Assembly: GCF_015319355.1 (NCBI RefSeq)
Contig: NZ_JADILU010000003.1
Span: 434,001-498,000 of the forward strand
DNA from: Psychroserpens luteus
GTDB taxonomy: Bacteria; Bacteroidota; Bacteroidia; Flavobacteriales; Flavobacteriaceae
Direction: 5' to 3'
Length of the DNA stretch: 64,000 bases
This document shows, one piece after another, positions 57,279 through 64,000 of the stretch. Made by a program: the position numbers and the translations under genes. Under the pieces are notes generated by a model, which made no database searches, was not told the origin of the DNA, and saw only the letters and a list, made by a program, of their open reading frames with translations. Each line of letters opens with the position of its first letter. The first letter of the stretch is position 1.

Positions 57279-58286
57279 ATGGTTACATTAAAACACTTAG
57301 CAGAACAGCTCAACGTTTCAATATCAACAGTTTCTAAAGCGTTGCATGATAGTAATGAAATTAGTCCAGATACTATAGAGCGTGTTAAGGCATTAGCAAA
57401 ATTTTTAAATTATAAGCCTAACCAATTAGCAGTAAGTTTAAAAAATAGCAAAACCAATACAATAGGTGTTATTATACCTAATATATTAAATCATTTTTTT
57501 GCTAAAGCATTGTTTGCTATTGAGCAAGAAGCTACAAAGCAAGGTTATAATATTATTACCTGTGTATCTAATGAAAAGCATTCTAAAGAAATAAATAGTC
57601 TTCAATTATTGTCAAACGGAAGTGTTGATGGGTTCATCATGTCAATTGCAGAAGAAACACAAGTCGCCAACAAAGTAGATCATATTAATGCTATTTTGAA
57701 TCAAAATATCCCAATTGTTTTATTTGATAGAGTGTCAGATGATATAGATTGCGGTAAAGTTATTATTGATGATTTTGGTGCAGCTTATGAAGCGACAAAG
57801 TATCTCCTTTCCGAAGGCAGAAAAAACATCATCCTTTTAAGTAGAATTGATGAGCTAAGTGTAGGTAAATTGAGAGCCAAAGGTTATTTTAAAGCTCTTG
57901 ATGACGACACTACATATAATGAAGAGCCTAACTGCATTACTATTTCACATGACGAATCTATAGAAGAACGAATAGAAGCATTATTAACTAAAAATAAAAA
58001 AATTGACGGTATTGTAGCTGTTGACAACACAACTGGTGTTATTGCCTTACATAAAGCATTAAAACTCAATATTAATGTCCCTAAAGATCTTTCTATAATA
58101 GGGTTTTCAGACGAGAATGTACTCCAGTTTACAGATCCAAAATTATCAACCGTTTCTCAGCATACTTTAGATATTGGGAAAGCTTCTGTAGAAATGCTAA
58201 TTAATAAGTTAAAAGATAAATCTTCTGTTCAAAACACAACTAAAACTATTAAAGCGAAGCTCATCTTAAGAGGTACGACCAAGTAA
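57279..58286 (+). CDS. LacI-family transcriptional regulator
   Basis: A 335-residue regulator of usual length. The N-terminal HTH reads VTLKHLAEQLNVSISTVSKALHDS and the hinge NYKPNQLAVSLKN. The periplasmic-binding-like core follows (NTIGVIIPNILNHFFAKALFAIEQEA, VDGFIMSIAEET, IDGIVAVDNTTGVIALHKAL, IIGFSDENVLQFTDPKLSTVSQH). It binds a sugar-like ligand. It is not close to the sugar genes; the nearest catabolic locus ends at 54.95 kb, so the target is uncertain. A possible -7 element TAATTTTAC lies at 57209-57217. Confidence 0.95.
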   Translation: MVTLKHLAEQLNVSISTVSKALHDSNEISPDTIERVKALAKFLNYKPNQLAVSLKNSKTNTIGVIIPNILNHFFAKALFAIEQEATKQGYNIITCVSNEKHSKEINSLQLLSNGSVDGFIMSIAEETQVANKVDHINAILNQNIPIVLFDRVSDDIDCGKVIIDDFGAAYEATKYLLSEGRKNIILLSRIDELSVGKLRAKGYFKALDDDTTYNEEPNCITISHDESIEERIEALLTKNKKIDGIVAVDNTTGVIALHKALKLNINVPKDLSIIGFSDENVLQFTDPKLSTVSQHTLDIGKASVEMLINKLKDKSSVQNTTKTIKAKLILRGTTK

Positions 58287-58395
58287 TTTTTCTTCGGAAA
58301 TTTTAACAATCACAAAATTATTGCATTTAATAGTAAGCACTTTTTGCTATCAAACAGAATACCTTTTTAAGCAATTAATGTTTAGTTTTGCATTA

Positions 58396-59193
58396 ATGGA
58401 TATCACACAAATTTTAGGATATTTTGGAGCACTTATAATTGGTGTGGTTTTAGGACTCATTGGAGGAGGAGGTTCAATATTAACGGTTCCTATTTTGGTT
58501 TATTTATTGTTTATAAATCCTGTGACTGCAACTGCTTATTCACTGTTTGTTGTTGGAGTGTCTTCTACATTTGGTGCAATTCAAAATATAAAAAAAGGCT
58601 TAGTAGATTTTAGAACAGCTATTGTTTTTGCATTTCCTGCATTTATAGCAGTATATATTACAAGAAGATATGTGGTACCTGCAATTCCTTCAGAAATTGT
58701 AACCTTCGGAAATTTTACACTCACAAAAGATATCGCAATAATGGTATTTTTTGCTATCATTATGCTTCTAGCTTCTATCTCAATGATTTTAACGAGAAAG
58801 GAAACGACTCAAACTTCTAAAGACTTTAAATTTAATTATCCACTTATTACTCTAGAAGGTTTTGTGGTTGGAACCATAACAGGACTTGTTGGAGCAGGAG
58901 GTGGTTTTTTAATTATTCCAGCGTTAGTTTTACTCGCCAAATTACCAATGAAAAAAGCAGTTGCAACATCGCTTTTGATAATTGCTATTAAATCCTTAAT
59001 TGGTTTTATAGGAGATGTAGAAAACTTAGAGATTGATTGGACGTTTCTTTTAAGTTTTACAACTTTATCAGTTGTTGGTATTTTTATAGGAAGTTATCTT
59101 TCTAATTATATCGATGGAAAAAAACTAAAAAAAGGATTTGGATATTTTGTCCTAATTATGGGTATCTATATTATTTATAAAGAATTATTTTAA
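58396..59193 (+). CDS. TauE/SafE-family membrane permease
   Basis: The start at ATG 58396 (MDITQILGYFGALIIG) is preferred. An in-frame TTG at 58321 and an ATG at 58378 would add a hydrophilic leader unlike the family. The protein has about eight hydrophobic helices in two inverted halves with the repeated glycine motifs VLGLIGGGGSILTVP and ITGLVGAGGGFLIIP, diagnostic of the TauE/SafE family (anion/organosulfonate exporters). The substrate is unknown. The next gene's ATG follows its stop codon directly, so it is co-transcribed with a thiol-methyltransferase-like gene, hinting at sulfur-compound handling. Confidence 0.88.
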   Translation: MDITQILGYFGALIIGVVLGLIGGGGSILTVPILVYLLFINPVTATAYSLFVVGVSSTFGAIQNIKKGLVDFRTAIVFAFPAFIAVYITRRYVVPAIPSEIVTFGNFTLTKDIAIMVFFAIIMLLASISMILTRKETTQTSKDFKFNYPLITLEGFVVGTITGLVGAGGGFLIIPALVLLAKLPMKKAVATSLLIIAIKSLIGFIGDVENLEIDWTFLLSFTTLSVVGIFIGSYLSNYIDGKKLKKGFGYFVLIMGIYIIYKELF

Positions 59194-59787
59194 ATGGAAA
59201 CACTTAACGAATCATATTGGGACAATCGTTATCAAAATAAAGACGATCGTTGGGATTTAGGAGAAGTGTCACCTCCAATTAAAGCCTATGTTGATAAAAT
59301 AAAGGACAAATCACTTCGTATACTAATTCCAGGAGGTGGAAACTCTTATGAAGCAGAGTATCTATTCAATAATGGATTTAAAAATGTCTATGTTTTAGAT
59401 CTTTCTACAACTGCTTTGAATAATATAAAATCTAGAGTGCCTCAATTTCCAAATGCTCAGTTAGTTCATGCTAATTTTTTTGATCTCGATATGACTTTTG
59501 ATATTATTTTAGAGCAAACTTTTTTTTGTGCTCTAAATCCTAGTCTTAGATCAGATTATGTCACTAAGATGAATGAGCTTTTAGCACCTAATGGTAAGCT
59601 TTTTGGTTTATTATTTAAACTACCTTTAGATAAAAAAGGCCCACCTTTTGGAGGTAATAAGGAAGTCTATCTTAATTTCTTTAAACCCGTTTTTGAGATT
59701 GAAATTATGGAAGATTGCTACAATTCAATACATAGTAGATTAGGTCAAGAGTTATTTTTTGTAGTTGGAAAAAATCTTAAACGCTAA
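59194..59787 (+). CDS. TPMT-family S-adenosylmethionine-dependent methyltransferase
   Basis: A 197-residue soluble enzyme. Family text: YWDNRYQNKDDRWDLGEVSPPI at the N-terminus, SAM motif ILIPGGGNSYEAEYL, acidic VLDLS, and ILEQTFFCALNPSLR, as in thiopurine/thiol/halide methyltransferases of the TPMT fold. Likely substrates are thiols (including hydrogen sulfide) or halides; the sequence does not decide. It begins immediately after the permease stop, an arrangement implying translational coupling. Confidence 0.9.
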   Translation: METLNESYWDNRYQNKDDRWDLGEVSPPIKAYVDKIKDKSLRILIPGGGNSYEAEYLFNNGFKNVYVLDLSTTALNNIKSRVPQFPNAQLVHANFFDLDMTFDIILEQTFFCALNPSLRSDYVTKMNELLAPNGKLFGLLFKLPLDKKGPPFGGNKEVYLNFFKPVFEIEIMEDCYNSIHSRLGQELFFVVGKNLKR

Positions 59788-59910
59788 CAATGATAATGCT
59801 TAACTTTTATATTAGCACTTTACCTGATTAATGGTTAAATATTACATTGTATTTTTTACTTTCGCCAAATTCTGATTAAAATTTTTATTAATTAAACACA
59901 TGATTACATT

Positions 59911-62685
59911 ATGTTTACCTACACACTTTTTTTGAAAAATAAGCGACTATTTTTAAGTGCTTTTTTCTTCAGTTTTGTTTTTAATGTTTTTGCGCAATTG
60001 CCTGCAGGATATTCTGTGACAGAAGTCCAGTCTGGTTATAATCTAATAATGGGTTCTGTGTTTAACCAGGACGGTACAAAAATGTTTGTATGGGAAAAAA
60101 GTGGTCTTGTTTATGTATCTAACTGGGATGGTACTAACTATGTAAAGCAGGCAACACCAGTTTTAGATATTTCTGATGAAGTAGGAGATTGGAGAGATTT
60201 TGGATTTCAGAGCTTTTGTCTTGATCCAAATTTTGAAACTAATGGCTTGGTCTATATGTATTACATGGTAGATAGAGAACATTTGATGAATTATGGCACA
60301 CCAAGTTATGACCCAAACAATAATGATTATTATGAAGCATCTATAAGTAGATTAACACGCTATCAACTTAATATTGGAGCGAGTCCTTTAACTACAGATT
60401 ACAATTCTAGAACTGTGCTTATAGGTGAATCGATATCAACAGGAGTACCATTAACCTATGAATCTCATGCTGGAGGAACCGTTATTTTTGCTAAAGATGG
60501 TACACTTTTAGTTTCAACAGGAGACAATGCAAGTTATGATTCGTTAGATACTGGTAGTGCTAATGAAACATATTGGCAACAAGCAATCAATGATGGCATT
60601 ATGCGTCCAGAAGAAAATGTTGGCGCTTTTAGAAGTCAGATGATTACTTCACTTTGCGGAAAAGTGTTGCGTTTAGATCCTGTTACAGGAGATGGAATTC
60701 CATCAAACCCTCACTATGATGCATCAAATCCACGAGCTCCAGAATCTAGAATGTGGGCAATGGGTTTACGTCACCCGTTTAGAATGTCTATTCAACCTGA
60801 TACTGGAAGCACGAATCCTAATGATGGAAATCCAGGTATTATCCAAGTAGCAGATGTAGGTTGGACAGCATGGGAAGATTTGCACATCTTTGATAAAGGA
60901 GGATTAAATGGAGGATGGCCTCTATACGAAGGTCAAACGAAACATTATGGATATTATAATAGTGGTGCAACAAATCCAGATGAAGGCAATGTGCTTTTTG
61001 TGAATAATTGCCCGCAGCCAACATCGTTTGTTGATAATCCAGATCCTGCGTTAAGACGTTTTGTTCACGATAGACCAGAAGTAGCATGGAAACATGGTAG
61101 TATTTATGAGGCTCGAGTGCCATGGTTTGATGGTACAACTCCAACCAATCCTCGTGTTGGCACAGTAGGTTCTCCAACAACAGGAATTGAGTTTATAGGT
61201 AATACTGCTATTACAGGTGTTTATATAAAAGGTGATGCTTTAGGAAGTAGTATGAACGGAAAATATCTATTCACAGATTATATTAGAAATTGGATCAATG
61301 TTGCAACACTAACTGATGGAACTCAAAATTGGATTAGTGATATTTCAGAATTAGCACCTATTAATTTTGGTAACGGTATTGTACATATGATGCAAAACCC
61401 ATTAGATGGTTCTGTGTTTTATGTCAATATTTTTGATGGAACACTTCATAGGTTATCTTTTACTGTTCCAACGTGGACTAATGAACCAATTGATATGACC
61501 GTAGAATGTGATGGCACGTCAAATCCAGGAGGAGATTATTCAACATGGCTCAATAGTTTTTCGGGAACGGTGTCCTGCGGAAATGTAACGATTACAAATA
61601 ATAGTAGCGGATTATCAGACCTTTGTGGTGCCACAGGATCTGAAACAGTCACATTTACTTTATCAGATGACTGCGGAAATCAAATCACTAAAGATGCTAC
61701 ATTTACTATTGAAGACAATACAGATCCTAATTTCAACGAAACGTTACCAGCAGATACAACCGTAGAATGTGATGCTATTCCAACTGCGGAAACTTTAACA
61801 GCAAATGACACTTGCGGAACAGCAAACGTTGACTATACTGAAAGTACAGCAACTGGATCATGTTCGGGAGAATATGTAATTACAAGAACTTGGACAGCAA
61901 CAGATGAGTGTAGCAACCAAACCGTTCATGAACAAACTATAACAGTTGAGGATAGTGGTAATCCAACATTTAATGAGTCTCTGCCTCAAGATGTTACTTA
62001 TGAATGTGATGAAACCATTCCTTCCGCAGAAACATTAACAGCAAACGATACTTGCGGAACAGCAAACGTTTCTTTTACCGAAAATACTGTAGCTGGATCA
62101 TGTTCAGGTGAGCATGTAATTACAAGAACTTGGACAGCAACAGATGAATGTAGTAATGTTAGCACTCATATTCAGACATTGACTGTTATTGATTCTACTA
62201 ATCCAGAGTGGGATAATATCCCAATAGATATGACAGTACAATGTTCTTCTAATAATCAAATGGAGTTTGAAACTTGGCTTGAGAGTTTTTCTGGAACTGA
62301 TAATTGCGGAACAGCAACAGTAACTCACGATGGATCTGCAACTATTTTATGTCCAGATTCAGTTTTAGTAAATTTTGAGTTGACTGATGAATGTGGGAAT
62401 TCAACACTTACAACTGCGACATTTATAGTTGATGATACTCTCAGTAATCCTGAATTTGAAGATACAAATGTAATCATGTATCCAAATCCAACAAATCAAT
62501 ATATTTATTTTAAAGGATTAAAAGATGACAGTGTTATGGAAGTCTATAATATTGCAGGACAAAGAATATTTAAAAGACCAGTTAGCAACGGAAGACAAAT
62601 TGAATTTGAATTAGAACCTGGTTTGTATCTGGTTAAAATAATTTCAGGATCTAAAACAGAAATAAAGAAATTAGTAATCCAATAA
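59911..62685 (+). CDS. T9SS-secreted PQQ-sugar-dehydrogenase-like propeller with HYR/Ig-like repeats
   Basis: A 924-residue secreted protein (signal ends near residue 28, FNVFAQ). Residues 30-510 form a soluble-glucose-dehydrogenase-type propeller: GLVYVSNWDG, the ESHAGGTVIF block with His186 at the expected catalytic position, STGDNAS, RMWAMGLRHPFRMS and DVGWTAWEDLHI. Then come cysteine-containing HYR/Ig-like domains (about 515-860), two of them near-identical (TVECDAIPTAETLTANDTCG and ...TWTATDECSNQT). A type IX sorting domain follows (VIMYPNPTNQYIYFKG to IKKLVIQ). It probably oxidises sugars, or binds them, at the surface; PQQ use is unproven. Confidence 0.85.
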   Translation: MFTYTLFLKNKRLFLSAFFFSFVFNVFAQLPAGYSVTEVQSGYNLIMGSVFNQDGTKMFVWEKSGLVYVSNWDGTNYVKQATPVLDISDEVGDWRDFGFQSFCLDPNFETNGLVYMYYMVDREHLMNYGTPSYDPNNNDYYEASISRLTRYQLNIGASPLTTDYNSRTVLIGESISTGVPLTYESHAGGTVIFAKDGTLLVSTGDNASYDSLDTGSANETYWQQAINDGIMRPEENVGAFRSQMITSLCGKVLRLDPVTGDGIPSNPHYDASNPRAPESRMWAMGLRHPFRMSIQPDTGSTNPNDGNPGIIQVADVGWTAWEDLHIFDKGGLNGGWPLYEGQTKHYGYYNSGATNPDEGNVLFVNNCPQPTSFVDNPDPALRRFVHDRPEVAWKHGSIYEARVPWFDGTTPTNPRVGTVGSPTTGIEFIGNTAITGVYIKGDALGSSMNGKYLFTDYIRNWINVATLTDGTQNWISDISELAPINFGNGIVHMMQNPLDGSVFYVNIFDGTLHRLSFTVPTWTNEPIDMTVECDGTSNPGGDYSTWLNSFSGTVSCGNVTITNNSSGLSDLCGATGSETVTFTLSDDCGNQITKDATFTIEDNTDPNFNETLPADTTVECDAIPTAETLTANDTCGTANVDYTESTATGSCSGEYVITRTWTATDECSNQTVHEQTITVEDSGNPTFNESLPQDVTYECDETIPSAETLTANDTCGTANVSFTENTVAGSCSGEHVITRTWTATDECSNVSTHIQTLTVIDSTNPEWDNIPIDMTVQCSSNNQMEFETWLESFSGTDNCGTATVTHDGSATILCPDSVLVNFELTDECGNSTLTTATFIVDDTLSNPEFEDTNVIMYPNPTNQYIYFKGLKDDSVMEVYNIAGQRIFKRPVSNGRQIEFELEPGLYLVKIISGSKTEIKKLVIQ

Positions 62686-62806
62686 TAAAAAAATCAATTG
62701 GTAATGCTATTCGCTTTTTTAAGTTGTGAGAAATTGTATTTTAATGATATTTATCATATTTTCTTTATACAACGGTTTGTAATTTTACTACATTAAATTT
62801 AAAATT

Positions 62807-62965
62807 ATGATGTTTCAAAATATAGCTTTATACAATACTAATGTGACCATAATAATGGTTGTTGTTTTTGCTTTGGTCTGCTTAGCTCTTGTTGGTTTTT
62901 TAATTAAAGCTATGGCTAGTAGTGGTAAAAAGGAGATAGAGGCAGACACAGAAACTAAAGATTAA
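62807..62965 (+). CDS. Small single-helix membrane protein (52 residues)
   Basis: The ORF opens with two consecutive ATG codons (62807 and 62810) and reads MMFQNIALYNTN, then one hydrophobic helix (VTIIMVVVFALVCLALVGFL), then a charged tail (SSGKKEIEADTETKD). It has its own possible -7 element (TAATTTTAC at 62780-62788) and a strong terminator 25 bp downstream. Both support a real monocistronic gene below the usual ORF length cut-off. The function is unknown. Confidence 0.75.
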   Translation: MMFQNIALYNTNVTIIMVVVFALVCLALVGFLIKAMASSGKKEIEADTETKD

Positions 62966-62989
62966 ATATTGGTTTATGAGAAAAATTAG

Positions 62990-63019
62990 ATGAGAGTGTC
63001 TCATGCACTCTCATTTTTT
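62990..63019 (+). terminator. Rho-independent terminator after the small membrane protein gene
   Basis: ATGAGAGTG (62990-62998) pairs with CACTCTCAT (63006-63014), with a T-run after. Confidence 0.9.
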
Positions 63020-63115
63020 ATAAAACATATTTTAAATATTAATATTTAAAATATGTAACATTTTGAGAATGTTTGCGTCATATAGGTAATCAATCAAATC
63101 AAAATCAATAATATC

Positions 63116-63451
63116 ATGAGACAAGACAATCAACTTTTAGTGTTAACCCATCTAAGTCAATTACTGACTTTTATTACTGGATTTGGCGGACTTATAGTGC
63201 CTTTAGTTATTTGGGCAACTCAAAAAGAAACCGTCTATAACATGGATCAACAAGGTAAAAATATTGTGAATTTCCAGTTAAGCATGTTAATATATAGTAT
63301 CATTTGTATTCCATTGGTATTTGTAATTGTTGGCATTTTTGGATTATTAGCCTTATGTCTATTATCATTCATTTTTCCAATTATAAATGCTATTAGAGCA
63401 AGTCATGGAGAATCACCAAAATATCCTTTATCTCTTAATTTTATTAGTTAG
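63116..63451 (+). CDS. DUF4870 (TIC20-like) small membrane protein
   Basis: A 111-residue protein with about three hydrophobic segments and the DUF4870 text LSQLLTFITGFGGLIVPLVIW, DQQGKNIVNFQLSMLIY and FIFPIINAIRASHGE. The family is widespread and of unknown function. It is bounded by its own terminator at 63478-63507 and converges with a minus-strand gene. Confidence 0.9.
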   Translation: MRQDNQLLVLTHLSQLLTFITGFGGLIVPLVIWATQKETVYNMDQQGKNIVNFQLSMLIYSIICIPLVFVIVGIFGLLALCLLSFIFPIINAIRASHGESPKYPLSLNFIS

Positions 63452-63477
63452 TTATTTTTAAATGGAGATAAAATGGA

Positions 63478-63507
63478 AACGCGCACTTTTTAAGTGCGCG
63501 TTTTTTA
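63478..63507 (+). terminator. Rho-independent terminator between convergent genes
   Basis: AACGCGCACTT pairs with AAGTGCGCGTT around a short T loop, followed by a T-run. It is GC-rich compared with its surroundings. A copy of the dispersed CTTCGGAA motif follows at 63524-63531. Confidence 0.92.
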
Positions 63508-63545
63508 TTTGATTATATTTTTTCTTCGGAAATAAAACAAACTTG

Positions 63546-63788
63546 TTAGCTTCCAATAGAATCTATTTCATCTTTAACTTTTGATTTTTTTCTAGTCCAT
63601 TTGTTCCCATATTTGAAAAATAAATAACCAAGAATAGCAGTAATTACAATTGCTCCTATTATTTCAAAAGATGCAGTAGTTGATGTTCCTTTTCTACCTA
63701 TGAATAGACCTATAACATTTCCTATAAAACTAAAAACACAAAGTATTCCGAAAAGTAAAAATAAATACCCTAAAATTTTCTTTCCCAT
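63546..63788 (-). CDS. Small two-helix membrane protein, hypothetical
   Basis: An 80-residue minus-strand ORF reading MGKKILGYLFLLFGILCVFS, a glycine/threonine loop (GRKGTSTTASFE), a second helix (IIGAIVITAILGYLFF) and a basic/acidic tail (RKKSKVKDEIDS). The hydropathy pattern and clean ATG favour a real gene. It is convergent with the DUF4870 gene and co-oriented with dnaN 123 bp upstream of its start. Confidence 0.72.
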   Translation of the reverse strand: MGKKILGYLFLLFGILCVFSFIGNVIGLFIGRKGTSTTASFEIIGAIVITAILGYLFFKYGNKWTRKKSKVKDEIDSIGS

Positions 63789-63887
63789 TATTATTTGAGA
63801 TTTCTTCTAAAAATTTGAAAACTGATATTACTCTTAAGAGTTGCGTTCGTTTTATTTTTCTGAAAGGAATCGCTTTTTCAACCTATT

Positions 63888-63909
63888 GATTCCTGCTTTC
63901 ACAGGAATT
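63888..63909. repeat. GATTCCTG hairpin downstream of dnaN
   Basis: ATTCCTG (63889-63895) and CAGGAAT (63902-63908) form a stem with a 6-base loop three bases after the dnaN stop. Another AGGAATC at 63865-63871 could pair alternatively. No T-run follows in the dnaN direction, so it may be a short dispersed repeat or a processing hairpin rather than a simple terminator. Confidence 0.5.
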
Positions 63910-63911
63910 CT

Positions 63912-64000
63912 TTAGCTATTTAACATCACTGGCATTACCAACATTGTTACATGTTCACCTTCATCTAAACCATCTACAGGTGTTAAGATTCCTGCTCTGT
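63912..64000 (-). CDS. dnaN: DNA polymerase III beta subunit (sliding clamp), C-terminal end only
   Basis: The last 28 codons before the stop translate, on the minus strand, to RAGILTPVDGLDEGE followed by HVTMLVMPVMLNS. This matches the conserved C-terminus of bacterial sliding clamps, where the PMR/PMMLN-like hydrophobic tail lines the partner-binding pocket. The rest of the gene lies beyond the window edge. It is on the opposite strand to nearly everything else here. Confidence 0.9.
   Translation of the reverse strand, partial: RAGILTPVDGLDEGEHVTMLVMPVMLNS

Overview
The window looks like chromosomal DNA from a marine member of the Flavobacteriaceae (Bacteroidota). The sequence is AT-rich, Shine-Dalgarno motifs are mostly absent, the best promoters match TTG-N19-TAnnTTTG, and there are SusC/SusD pairs, type IX secretion (T9SS) C-terminal sorting domains and many Sus-type lipoproteins. 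Relatives with similar laminarin loci include Formosa, but I cannot name the genus. Almost every gene is on the + strand; only the last two, at the right edge, are on the - strand.

Region 1 (1-9.7 kb) is a compact neutral-lipid operon. It holds a 5'-truncated ABC1/UbiB-like kinase, a wax ester synthase/diacylglycerol acyltransferase with an SCP2-like tail, two alpha/beta hydrolases, a 1076-residue fusion of a PlsB-like acyltransferase, a HAD phosphatase-like domain and a PlsC acyltransferase, and GpsA. Together they outline glycerol-3-phosphate -> phosphatidate -> diacylglycerol -> triacylglycerol or wax ester, plus mobilisation.

Region 2 (10.2-24.9 kb) is a signalling island with about 18 PAS domains. 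It encodes a seven-helix membrane protein with eight PAS domains and no kinase, a CHASE-PAS-PAS histidine kinase, a DivK-like receiver, a 1497-residue sigma-54 activator (receiver-GAF-5xPAS-GAF-AAA+-Fis), and a tightly overlapping four-gene unit (two small STAS-like paralogues, a PAS histidine kinase, a receiver). A sigma-54-type -24/-12 element with two upstream dyads 40 bp apart lies exactly between the activator gene and that four-gene unit, suggesting a hard-wired cascade.

Region 3 (25.4-55 kb) is a beta-1,3-glucan (laminarin-type) utilisation locus. It comprises a SusR-like membrane regulator flanked by repeated AATACCTATAC-type boxes, SusC, SusD, a surface glycan-binding lipoprotein, a GH16 laminarinase, a large cytoplasmic GH149-like beta-1,3-glucan phosphorylase, lipoprotein GH17, a clan GH-A hydrolase and GH30, a GPH-type sugar symporter, a cytoplasmic GH17, and large repeat-rich secreted or surface proteins. 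The inferred flow is: surface cutting and debranching, SusCD import, periplasmic trimming, inner-membrane import, then phosphorolysis to glucose-1-phosphate.

Region 4 (55-64 kb) is a mixed neighbourhood: a secreted DUF255 thioredoxin-like protein, a LacI regulator, a TauE-like permease, a TPMT-like methyltransferase, a PQQ-sugar-dehydrogenase-like T9SS protein, three small membrane proteins, and the 3' end of dnaN on the - strand. A short motif, consensus TTCTTCGGAAATTTT, recurs across the whole window far more often than composition predicts and is my strongest candidate for an undescribed genome-wide signal.
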